Shown here in pieces: positions 1 through 5,688 of a DNA stretch of 5,830 nucleotides. The stretch lies in contig JAKSSQ010000115.1 in assembly GCA_024403005.1 (NCBI GenBank), positions 1 to 5,830 on the forward strand. The letters are read 5' to 3'. The notes beneath the pieces are model-generated. The model worked only from the letters and a program-made list of their open reading frames with translations. It was not told where the DNA came from and made no database searches. The first letter of the stretch is position 1; each line of letters begins with the position of its first letter. The translations under genes and the position numbers were made by a program. The DNA is from Clostridia bacterium. Its GTDB lineage: Bacteria; Bacillota; Clostridia; Peptostreptococcales; Anaerovoracaceae.

Positions 1-584
1 TCTAAGAGCTGCTCTGCAAGGATGCTTACTGCGGCGCCGATTGGGGTCAGCGGAGCGAAAGCGTAGAAATAGACTCCGGGGCGGAATTCGCTGTCGACTT
101 TAGCTGCATAGACCAGAGTTACGGATTCGCCGTTGCTGGAACTGGTCTTGTAGGTTACCGGCTCGCCGCCGTTGGCAAGCAGGTTGTTCTTTGCAAGCTC
201 GATGCCGCCGCGGCCGTAGTAATACATACGACCGGAGGAAGCCTGGTCGATGGAAGATATCGTAAAGGAACCGTCGTCTGCATCCAGATAGAAGAAGATG
301 TCGTTATCCGACGATATTTCGCCCAGGTTTTCCAGAAAGACTTCGTAGTCCAGGTTTTCGTTGGCGGAATAGGCTATGCTCAGGGTGTTTACTGCCAGCC
401 TAACCTTCTTTTCCATGGATTTTTCGTAGAAATCTTCCAGGAAGAGGGTCTGCAGAGCCCAGAGGAGCATAAGCAGAGCCAGTGCAAAGATCAGAAAATA
501 GACAGACAGCCTGCTGCGCAGGCTGTAGGTTCTTCTTGAATTCGTCTTATTAATTTTGTTAATCGTGTCGTTTAATCCGGCCAT
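1..584 (-). CDS. Sensor histidine kinase, N-terminal part (partial)
   Basis: The reading frame stays open from the ATG at 584 to the left edge and gives 194 residues. Residues 1-25 are polar and basic, about 26-48 form one strong membrane segment (YFLIFALALLMLLWALQTLF), and about 50-180 are a polar extracytoplasmic sensor domain. The visible part ends in PLTPIGAAVSILAEQLL, a pattern typical of the stretch just before the second membrane helix and HAMP domain in VanS-like clostridial kinases. The HAMP, histidine-containing and ATPase domains would lie outside the window. It follows the response regulator by 8 bases, so it is the likely cognate kinase that phosphorylates it; the stimulus cannot be read from the sequence. 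An in-frame GTG at 593 is an alternative start: GAGGA at 597-601 lies 12 bases from the ATG but only 3 from the GTG. Membrane-sensor identity is seen; kinase identity is inferred from context and topology. Confidence 0.85.
   Translation of the reverse strand, partial: MAGLNDTINKINKTNSRRTYSLRSRLSVYFLIFALALLMLLWALQTLFLEDFYEKSMEKKVRLAVNTLSIAYSANENLDYEVFLENLGEISSDNDIFFYLDADDGSFTISSIDQASSGRMYYYGRGGIELAKNNLLANGGEPVTYKTSSSNGESVTLVYAAKVDSEFRPGVYFYAFAPLTPIGAAVSILAEQLL
506..526. repeat. Perfect inverted repeat (hairpin) inside the kinase gene
   Basis: ACAGCCTGC and GCAGGCTGT form a perfect 9-base-pair stem around a 3-base loop. It lies over codons 20-26 of the kinase gene, just before the first membrane segment. 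It has no T-tract directly after it on the minus strand, so it is not a standard terminator. It could slow translation or transcription, or be chance in a Leu/Arg/Ser-rich coding stretch. Confidence 0.45.
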
Positions 585-592
585 TGGGCTCA

Positions 593-1267
593 CTAATCCT
601 CAAACTTATATCCGATGCCGCGAACTGTTGTAATCTTGTCTCTGTATACGCCAAGGCGGCTTCTGAGGTTCTTGATGTGGGTGTCGATGGTTCTGTCGTC
701 GCCGAAGAAATCGTAGCCCCAGATATCCTGCAGCAGCTTATCTCTGGACAGAGCAACGTTCTTGTTTTCCATGAGGTAAACTAGCAGTTCGTATTCCTTT
801 AAAGTAGCCTCGATCTTTTCGCCGTCCACTGTAACCGTGCGGCTTTCCTTGTTAACAACCAGACCGCCTGCAACAAGTTCCACGCTGGCCTTGTCGGCCG
901 GGGAAGCGTTCTTTCTTGCGAGAACTGCCGCAACGCGGGCCATTAATTCCTTGGGGCTGAAGGGCTTTACAACGTAGTCGTCGATACCCAGTTCGAAGCC
1001 GAAGAGCTTGTCGTATTCCTCGCCTCTTGCAGAGAGCATGATTACGGGAATGTCCTTGTCCTTCTTAATCTGCTTGCATGCGGAGAAGCCGTCCAGTTTG
1101 GGCATCATGATGTCCATTATTACCAGGTCGTATTCGCCGGTAGCGCACATGTTTACAGCCTGCATGCCGTCTTCTGCTTCGCCGGTTTCGTAGTTATTGA
1201 ATTCAGCATATTCTCTTATTACCGCTCTGATTTTTTCTTCGTCGTCTACGATTAAGATCTTTGCCAT
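593..1267 (-). CDS. Response regulator, OmpR/PhoB family
   Basis: A cytoplasmic DNA-binding regulator of 224 residues, the normal length for the family. The receiver domain (about 1-120) has the acidic pair D8/D9, the phospho-acceptor D52 in VIMDIMMPKLDG, the switch residue S79 in MLSAR and K101 in VVKPF. The winged-helix domain (about 130-224) carries the signature DDRTIDTHIKNLRSRLG and the wing TTVRGIGYKFED. The ATG at 1267 is preferred over the one at 1279, because the ribosome binding site GGAGGA overlaps the upstream ATG and because family members start directly with MAKILIVDDE. It lies 58 bases after radA. I see no terminator and no convincing promoter in that gap, so read-through from radA is plausible. 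The stop codon is 8 bases before the kinase ATG, and together they form a two-component pair. The regulated genes are unknown. Confidence 0.96.
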   Translation of the reverse strand: MAKILIVDDEEKIRAVIREYAEFNNYETGEAEDGMQAVNMCATGEYDLVIMDIMMPKLDGFSACKQIKKDKDIPVIMLSARGEEYDKLFGFELGIDDYVVKPFSPKELMARVAAVLARKNASPADKASVELVAGGLVVNKESRTVTVDGEKIEATLKEYELLVYLMENKNVALSRDKLLQDIWGYDFFGDDRTIDTHIKNLRSRLGVYRDKITTVRGIGYKFED

Positions 1268-1271
1268 ATAT

Positions 1272-1277
1272 TCCTCC
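1272..1277 (-). promoter_or_regulatory. Ribosome binding site that fixes the regulator start
   Basis: GGAGGA reads on the minus strand, with ATAT between it and the ATG at 1267. The longer open frame starting at 1279 would place this site inside its own first codons, so the 1267 start is the real one. Confidence 0.85.
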
Positions 1278-1325
1278 ATCTATTTAAATTCAGTTAAAAT
1301 CGTCCGTTTACTGATATTAAACAAC

Positions 1326-2726
1326 TTATTTGTGTACTTGCCGTGAAATTTCAATGGCTTCGGCAAGGGTTGTTACTCCGCAGAGTTCAATGCCCTTGGG
1401 TTTGTCGATAATTCTGCTTAAGCTTCGCTTGGGCAGGATAATGCGTGTGAACCCCATGCGCGCAGCTTCCTTGCAGAGCTTTTCTGCGTGCATTACGGGG
1501 CGCAGGTCTCCAGTGAGGCCAATTTCGCCTATGGCGAGAGTTGTGTGCGGAATTGCGATGCCCTGCTCTGCGGACCAGATTGCAAGAGCTGCAGCGAGGT
1601 CTGTAGATGTGCCTTCCGGCTTTAAACCGCCTACTACGTTAACGTAGATATCCCTTGTAATAAGGGTGATTCCGGCTTTTCTTTCCAGCACGGCGATGAT
1701 CATGTTAAGGCGGCTGTTATCCATGCCTATGCCTGTTCTTCTGGCGAAACCTATTCCGCTGGGACCTGTGAGTGCCTGAATTTCCAGGAGCAGAGGCCTT
1801 GTTCCTTCGTAGACAGCAGTAGCGATGGAGCCTTCTGCGGAATCTTCCAGACCTTCCAGGAAGGATCCGGAAAGGTTATCCACTTCCATCAGGCCTTCTT
1901 CCCTCATCTCGAAGGCACCGATTTCGCTAGTGGTGCCGAAACGGTTCTTAAGAGAGCGCAGGATGCGGAGATCCTGATTGCGTTCACCGGTAAACTGGAG
2001 CACCGTATCTACCATGTGCTCTACAATCTTGGGGCCGGCCAGCTCGCCGCTCTTAGTTACGTGGGCAACTATAAATACAGGGATATCCAGGCCTTTTCCG
2101 ATGTTCATGAGCATGTTTCCGCAGGCGCGGACCTGGGAAACGCTGCCGGGAGCGGATTCGAAATCCGGGCTGAACATGGTCTGGATGGAGTCGATTATAA
2201 GGAAGCCGGGCTGCAGTGTTCGAATGGCTTCCATAATGCTGTCCATGTTGGTTTCGGACATTAAGTAGAGGTTCTCCGTGTCGGCTTTGCAGACTCTGTC
2301 GGCGCGCATCTTAATCTGCTCGCCCGATTCTTCGCCGGAAACGTAGAGAACCGTGCCCAGGCGGCTTGCGATTTCCGCAGCTGCCTGAATGATTATGGTG
2401 GATTTGCCGATGCCGGGTTCACCGGTAATAAGGGTTAAGCTGCCCTTTACCAGGCCTCCGCCCAGCACTCGATTGAGTTCACCGATGCCTGTGTCGATGC
2501 GGCTTGCGGTGCTGCTTGCGACGTCCTTAATCTTAACCGGCTTTGACCCGCCCAGCCCTGCCGCTTTCGCTGCGCTGCTGCGGCTTCTCACGTCGGTTTC
2601 CGATGTTTCCACAACTTTTTCTTCTATGAATGAATTCCAGGCTCCGCAGATGCACTGGCCCATCCATTTCGGGCTTTCGTATCCGCATTCCTGGCAGACA
2701 AATACTGTTTTAGCTTTTTTAGCCAT
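1326..2726 (-). CDS. radA: DNA repair protein RadA
   Basis: RadA (Sms) is a RecA-related, DnaB-like ATPase that promotes branch migration and processing of recombination intermediates in the cytoplasm. The 466 residues match the usual full length. In order: an N-terminal zinc finger with C11, C14, C25 and C27; a variable linker at about 36-66; a RecA-type ATPase with Walker A GEPGIGKST (102-110) and Walker B FLIIDSIQT (175-183); the RadA-specific KNRFG motif (260-264); and a C-terminal Lon-like domain (about 285-466) with the conserved blocks ALTGPSGIGFARR and DIYVNVVGG. Oddity: the last two cysteines are C-I-C, whereas the family normally has C-x2-C. The start is supported by GGAG seven bases upstream, and an extended -10 promoter lies in the gap before it. 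The two-component genes follow on the same strand with no visible terminator between. Identity is certain. Confidence 0.98.
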   Translation of the reverse strand: MAKKAKTVFVCQECGYESPKWMGQCICGAWNSFIEEKVVETSETDVRSRSSAAKAAGLGGSKPVKIKDVASSTASRIDTGIGELNRVLGGGLVKGSLTLITGEPGIGKSTIIIQAAAEIASRLGTVLYVSGEESGEQIKMRADRVCKADTENLYLMSETNMDSIMEAIRTLQPGFLIIDSIQTMFSPDFESAPGSVSQVRACGNMLMNIGKGLDIPVFIVAHVTKSGELAGPKIVEHMVDTVLQFTGERNQDLRILRSLKNRFGTTSEIGAFEMREEGLMEVDNLSGSFLEGLEDSAEGSIATAVYEGTRPLLLEIQALTGPSGIGFARRTGIGMDNSRLNMIIAVLERKAGITLITRDIYVNVVGGLKPEGTSTDLAAALAIWSAEQGIAIPHTTLAIGEIGLTGDLRPVMHAEKLCKEAARMGFTRIILPKRSLSRIIDKPKGIELCGVTTLAEAIEISRQVHK

Positions 2727-2763
2727 TAAATATCTCCATGCAATTGTAAAAATATGTTAATAA

Positions 2764-2792
2764 ATTATACCATTTTGCGGACCAAAAATAAA
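2764..2792 (-). promoter_or_regulatory. Extended -10 promoter for radA
   Basis: On the minus strand a perfect TATAAT lies at 2769-2764, directly preceded by TGG, which makes it an extended -10 element. A weak -35 candidate, TTTATT (2792-2787), is 17 bases upstream. The -10 box ends 37 bases before the radA ATG, leaving a short leader. The upstream part overlaps the T-rich tail of the preceding terminator. Confidence 0.7.
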
Positions 2793-2803
2793 GCATAAAG
2801 AAG

Positions 2804-2828
2804 GCCCCGGACCGTTAAAATCCGAGGC
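2804..2828 (-). terminator. Intrinsic terminator after the P-loop/SAD-like gene
   Basis: Read on the minus strand, GCCTCGGA (2828-2821) pairs with TCCGGGGC (2811-2804), eight pairs including one G-T wobble, around a 9-base loop. An interrupted T-rich tail (CCTTCTTTATGCTTTATTTTT) follows. It begins 19 bases after the stop at 2848 and separates this unit from radA. The imperfect T-tract means some read-through into radA is possible. Confidence 0.65.
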
Positions 2829-2847
2829 TTTAAATGCATATGGATTA

Positions 2848-3777
2848 TTAAATTTCCAGGTTGTTGAGGGCCTTAATCTTAAGGTTTTCGGGATCCGGGC
2901 ATACGCGTCCGCAGATAATCCATGTGTCGTGGGCCTTGTCGTAGATCATGGGCTTGACCAAATGGAAGTCCTGGATGAGGTTTGTGTTCTTAACGTGAGT
3001 TCTGGGACCTGTGCAGTAATGCTTTTCGTCGCCGATCATTACGTGGGATTCATCTACGAAGCTTACGGGCATGCCCTTCTTAATGTCTTCGATTACACTG
3101 CGTTCCATTTCGTCCAGATCCACATCCGGCTTGTATCCCTTGAACATGAGCAGGAAGCCCTTCTTTACGTCGCCGTGAACAGCCTTGCCCATGTCTTCCG
3201 GCTTAAGATGGCGTTCGCAGAGGTCTTCTGCGGTGTGAGCCATCTGTCTGTAGCGGATGGAATTATATACGATCTGGTGCACTTCGTCGGGTTCAGGCCC
3301 GAAGATGCTGGGGCGTGTTACGATGATTTCTTCGCCTATGCCTACGATGAGGTCTGCCGCTTCGCGCATGTAGGGATAGATGAGTTCGTAGTGCTCTACA
3401 ACTACACGGCGGCCGCGCTTCTTAGCCTGCATAACCGCATCTGCAAGTTCGAACATCTGAGTAAATGCAGCTTCGAAACGGATGTCTACGTGGTAGGTGT
3501 GGGGCTGATAGAATACGCTTTCGTCGTCCTGGCTGAGCAAGGGGAGCGGTCTGATGTTTACGCCGGCGTCGTCGTTGGTGAGTTCAAGGCCGGGGAACAT
3601 GCCCTTGATGAGCATGGATTTGCCTGCGCCTGCTTCGCCGATAATGCCGATAATGTGGTCGAAGGGGCTCAGGTGAAGCTGGGAAATTTTAGCGCCCAGC
3701 TCGAACATTCTGTTAGCGCCGCGGGGTGCGAAATATACACTGTACAGATGGCTTTCTGTAGAATCGTAAAATGCCAT
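2848..3777 (-). CDS. P-loop NTPase with C-terminal AlaRS SAD-like domain
   Basis: This is a 309-residue soluble protein of unknown function. The N-terminal half is a P-loop domain, with Walker A GEAGAGKS at 47-54 and a probable Walker B-like strand RRVVVEHYE at 123-131, reminiscent of small-molecule kinases. The C-terminal half resembles the second additional domain of alanyl- and threonyl-tRNA synthetases. HTAED (181-185) corresponds to HTATH with the second histidine replaced by D185, and CTGPRTHVKNT (255-265) corresponds to CGGTHVxNT with two extra residues. From memory, database relatives in Clostridia are named for this SAD similarity; I cannot verify that here. Zinc binding through H181, D185, C255 and H261 is inferred. 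The start is fixed by AGGAGG six bases upstream. The gene lies 63 bases after the alpha/beta hydrolase with no terminator between, so co-transcription is likely. A weak own promoter (TTTAAA, 17 bases, TATAGA, at 3827-3799) is possible. Substrate and reaction are unknown. Confidence 0.85.
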   Translation of the reverse strand: MAFYDSTESHLYSVYFAPRGANRMFELGAKISQLHLSPFDHIIGIIGEAGAGKSMLIKGMFPGLELTNDDAGVNIRPLPLLSQDDESVFYQPHTYHVDIRFEAAFTQMFELADAVMQAKKRGRRVVVEHYELIYPYMREAADLIVGIGEEIIVTRPSIFGPEPDEVHQIVYNSIRYRQMAHTAEDLCERHLKPEDMGKAVHGDVKKGFLLMFKGYKPDVDLDEMERSVIEDIKKGMPVSFVDESHVMIGDEKHYCTGPRTHVKNTNLIQDFHLVKPMIYDKAHDTWIICGRVCPDPENLKIKALNNLEI

Positions 3778-3840
3778 AGATATCCTCCTTTTTCCATCTC
3801 TATATCTTGTGGCTCTTTATTTTTAAAGGTTCATCGCCTA

Positions 3841-4794
3841 TTAACTATTAACGTACTGCTGAGTGAATTCCTTTAAAATCTGTCTGTAGCGGGGTGTGTC
3901 CACCAGATAGCTTATTCCGTGGCCTGCGCCGGGGAACACTTCTCTGCGGATGTTTAAGCCTGCGTTTTTAATCTCTTCGCTCATCTCGCAGGGAACGAAG
4001 CGGTCTGCATCTCCGTGGATGAGGAGAATGGGCAGTCTGCACTTTGAAACCTGTTCCATGCAGGTGGTTTCGCAGGGGTCGAATCTTCCGAAGATCTTTG
4101 CGCCGAGGCGAACGAAGGGCCATAAAGGCTTAATCGGCAGGTGTCTGTCTCTTCCGACTTTCTTAATAATTCCTTCTACGGAAGAATAGGGGCAGTCGGC
4201 TGCGATGGCCTTAACCTGCGGGGGAAGTGCCATGCCGGAAGCCATGAGGACTGTAGCTGCGCCCATGGATACGCCGTAAAGGACGATCTTTGGGTCACTG
4301 CATTTGCTGTTTTCGATTGCGTATTCAATCCAGCGGATGACGTCCCTGCGCTCGAGTATGCCGAAGCTCAGGAACTTGCCTTCGCTGTCTCCGTGGGACC
4401 GCTGATCCACTAAAAGCATGTTGTAGCCCTGCTCCAGGATTAACGGGCCGCCTCCGCAGAAATCGCGGATAGCTGTGCCGTGCCAACCGTGGAAGCAGAT
4501 TGCCGTGGGAGCGCTGTCCGACTGGTGCAGATAGCGGCCGATGAGCTTTAAGCCGTCTTCGGAAACCGTCTCCACGTGCTTCCAGGGAAGCTCGGAGAAA
4601 ATTTTAACTCTGCGGATATTTTCTTCGTAATATTTATCGTATTGCTCGCTTTTCGGGAAGTGGTAATCGTCTTTTTCCTCGCCGCTCGATGGGTCAAAGG
4701 CCATGCGGAAAGCCGTGTACGCGCCTCCGAAAACCGCTGCAGCCGCAGCGCCGATGCCTGCTGCCGCGCCTATGGCTATGGTTCTTTTCTTCAT
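3841..4794 (-). CDS. Membrane-anchored alpha/beta hydrolase
   Basis: A serine hydrolase of 317 residues, similar in plan to the Bacillus YqkD type of alpha/beta hydrolase. MKKR is followed by an Ala/Gly-rich hydrophobic segment (about 5-30), a signal anchor or uncleaved signal peptide that would place the enzyme at the outer face of the membrane. Catalytic features are the oxyanion motif FHGWHG (101-106), DQRSHGDSEGK (130-140), the nucleophile elbow GVSMG with S176, the probable acid D264 in HGDADRFVP, and the base H292 in FPGAGHG. The substrate is unknown; an esterase or acylhydrolase role is inferred. A longer open frame begins at 4893, but a good promoter lies within that extension (4835-4863), so the ATG at 4794 is preferred. 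Its ribosome binding site is weak (GAG, six bases upstream). It probably heads a unit with the P-loop/SAD-like gene. Confidence 0.9.
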   Translation of the reverse strand: MKKRTIAIGAAAGIGAAAAAVFGGAYTAFRMAFDPSSGEEKDDYHFPKSEQYDKYYEENIRRVKIFSELPWKHVETVSEDGLKLIGRYLHQSDSAPTAICFHGWHGTAIRDFCGGGPLILEQGYNMLLVDQRSHGDSEGKFLSFGILERRDVIRWIEYAIENSKCSDPKIVLYGVSMGAATVLMASGMALPPQVKAIAADCPYSSVEGIIKKVGRDRHLPIKPLWPFVRLGAKIFGRFDPCETTCMEQVSKCRLPILLIHGDADRFVPCEMSEEIKNAGLNIRREVFPGAGHGISYLVDTPRYRQILKEFTQQYVNS

Positions 4795-4834
4795 AACAAT
4801 CTCGCTGTCTTCTGGAACTGCAGTTAATAGAAAT

Positions 4835-4863
4835 ATTTTACTAATTTTCGCCGCTTTTTGCAA
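4835..4863 (-). promoter_or_regulatory. Promoter for the alpha/beta hydrolase
   Basis: On the minus strand, -35 TTGCAA (4863-4858) and -10 TAAAAT (4840-4835) are separated by exactly 17 bases. Expected transcription starts near 4828, about 35 bases before the ATG at 4794. Matches to consensus are 4 of 6 and 5 of 6. The -35 hexamer is shared with the opposite promoter. Confidence 0.7.
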
Positions 4864-4886
4864 ATTGCTGCGCGCGGGGTTATACT
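4858..4886 (+). promoter_or_regulatory. Promoter for the SGNH hydrolase
   Basis: On the plus strand, -35 TTGCAA (4858-4863) and -10 TATACT (4881-4886) are separated by exactly 17 bases. Expected transcription starts near 4893, giving a leader of about 20 bases. The -35 hexamer is its own reverse complement and also fits the promoter of the divergent gene. Confidence 0.7.
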
Positions 4887-4900
4887 TAAGCATGTTTTAA

Positions 4901-4907
4901 GAGGTGA
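4901..4907 (+). promoter_or_regulatory. Ribosome binding site that fixes the SGNH hydrolase start
   Basis: GAGGTGA is a seven-base match to the Shine-Dalgarno consensus, five bases before the ATG at 4913. The in-frame GTG at 4904 lies inside this site and so is not the start. Confidence 0.85.
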
Positions 4908-4912
4908 CCACA

Positions 4913-5632
4913 ATGACAGAAGCAGAACTTCAGAAAGAAATAGAAGCCGAAGCCCTGGCAAAACCGGGCAATGCAGATAAATACAAAATGGACGATGTGC
5001 AGGCCGATCCGGACAGCAAAATCCGCGGAAAGAAGATAATTTTCCTCGGAAGCTCCGTAACCGTAGGCTATGCATCTTTCAACGAATCCTTCGTCCACTA
5101 CGCCGCTAAAAAGTGCGGCATCGACTATATCCTGGAGGCAATTTCCGGCACAACCCTCGTGGATACGCCGCGCAACGGAAACGACTCCTACGTAACCAGA
5201 ATGAAGGGCATCGACAAAAGCTACCCCGCGGACCTTTTCCTCTGCCAGCTGTCCACAAACGATGCGACCAACAAAAAGCCCCTCGGCGAAATCGCAGAAG
5301 GCTTCGATAAAGAAAAGTTCGACGTCCTTACAATTACCGGCGCCATGGAATACGTAATCGCCTATGCCCGCGAAACCTGGGGCTGCAAAGTTGCTTTCTA
5401 CACCGGCACAAAATACGGCAGCCCGGAGTACGAAGCAATGGTCGCAAGGCTCCTCGAGCTCAAAGAAAAATGGGACATCGACGTCCTCGACCTCTGGAAC
5501 GACCCGGAAATGAACGCCGTTTCCAAATCCGATTACGACCTTTACATGTTTGACCCAATCCACCCCTGCAAGGCAGGCTATAAGCTCTGGTGGGGTCCGA
5601 AATTCGTAAAATTCTTCGAAGAAATCCTGTAA
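4913..5632 (+). CDS. SGNH/GDSL-type hydrolase, cytoplasmic
   Basis: A 239-residue protein with all four SGNH landmarks: nucleophile S48 in block I (IFLGSSVTVG), G79 in block II (AISGTTL), N116 in block III (QLSTNDAT), and D214 and H217 in block V (FDPIHPCKAGY). The family comprises esterases, lipases and carbohydrate deacetylases; the substrate here cannot be told. There is no signal peptide or membrane segment. The first 38 or so residues are charged and helical in character (MTEAELQKEIEAEALAK), so the enzyme is probably cytoplasmic. Block I has GSS where many members have GDS. The gene is transcribed alone, from a promoter sharing its -35 box with the divergent alpha/beta hydrolase, and ends in a strong hairpin terminator. 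A full-length open frame on the opposite strand is a codon-bias shadow. Family assignment is firm; function is open. Confidence 0.93.
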   Translation: MTEAELQKEIEAEALAKPGNADKYKMDDVQADPDSKIRGKKIIFLGSSVTVGYASFNESFVHYAAKKCGIDYILEAISGTTLVDTPRNGNDSYVTRMKGIDKSYPADLFLCQLSTNDATNKKPLGEIAEGFDKEKFDVLTITGAMEYVIAYARETWGCKVAFYTGTKYGSPEYEAMVARLLELKEKWDIDVLDLWNDPEMNAVSKSDYDLYMFDPIHPCKAGYKLWWGPKFVKFFEEIL

Positions 5633-5636
5633 ATTC

Positions 5637-5672
5637 AAAGACCGCACAGCCAGGAAACCGTGCGGTCTTTTT
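5637..5672. terminator. Strong intrinsic terminator between converging genes
   Basis: AAAGACCGCAC (5637-5647) and GTGCGGTCTTT (5660-5670) form a perfect 11-base-pair stem with a 12-base loop, followed by T to 5672. It starts four bases after the SGNH hydrolase stop. Read on the minus strand the stem also ends in TTT, so it can act for the converging bioY as well. Confidence 0.92.
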
Positions 5673-5688
5673 AAAATTAAGGAGAGTG

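Noticed and set aside
1268..1325. Possible promoter or operator in the AT-rich gap between radA and the response regulator
   Set aside because: Short imperfect repeats (GTTTA...TAAAC) and TTTAA-type boxes occur, but no -35/-10 pair with good spacing and no clear direct-repeat binding sites could be identified.
2389..2760. Open frames of 80-125 codons on the plus strand within radA
   Set aside because: They are antisense to conserved RadA domains and have no recognisable motif, so they are shadows.
3822..3835. Possible terminator after the alpha/beta hydrolase
   Set aside because: Only a 5-base AT-only inverted repeat (CTTTA/TAAAG) is present nearby, with no GC stem and no T-tract.
2929..3876. 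315-codon open frame on the plus strand opposite the P-loop/SAD-like gene
   Set aside because: It lies antisense to a well-supported gene, has no family motif, is rich in Phe, His, Val and Tyr as antisense shadows are, and exists because the real gene rarely uses TTA, CTA and TCA codons.
4795..4893. 33-codon N-terminal extension of the alpha/beta hydrolase from an ATG at 4893
   Set aside because: It contains the -10 and -35 of the gene's own promoter, and the MKKR plus hydrophobic segment starting at 4794 is a normal N-terminal membrane anchor.
4886..5647. 253-codon open frame on the minus strand covering the whole SGNH hydrolase gene
   Set aside because: It is a codon-bias shadow: the plus-strand gene has the SGNH motifs, promoter, ribosome binding site and terminator, while this frame has none and would end inside the divergent promoter region.
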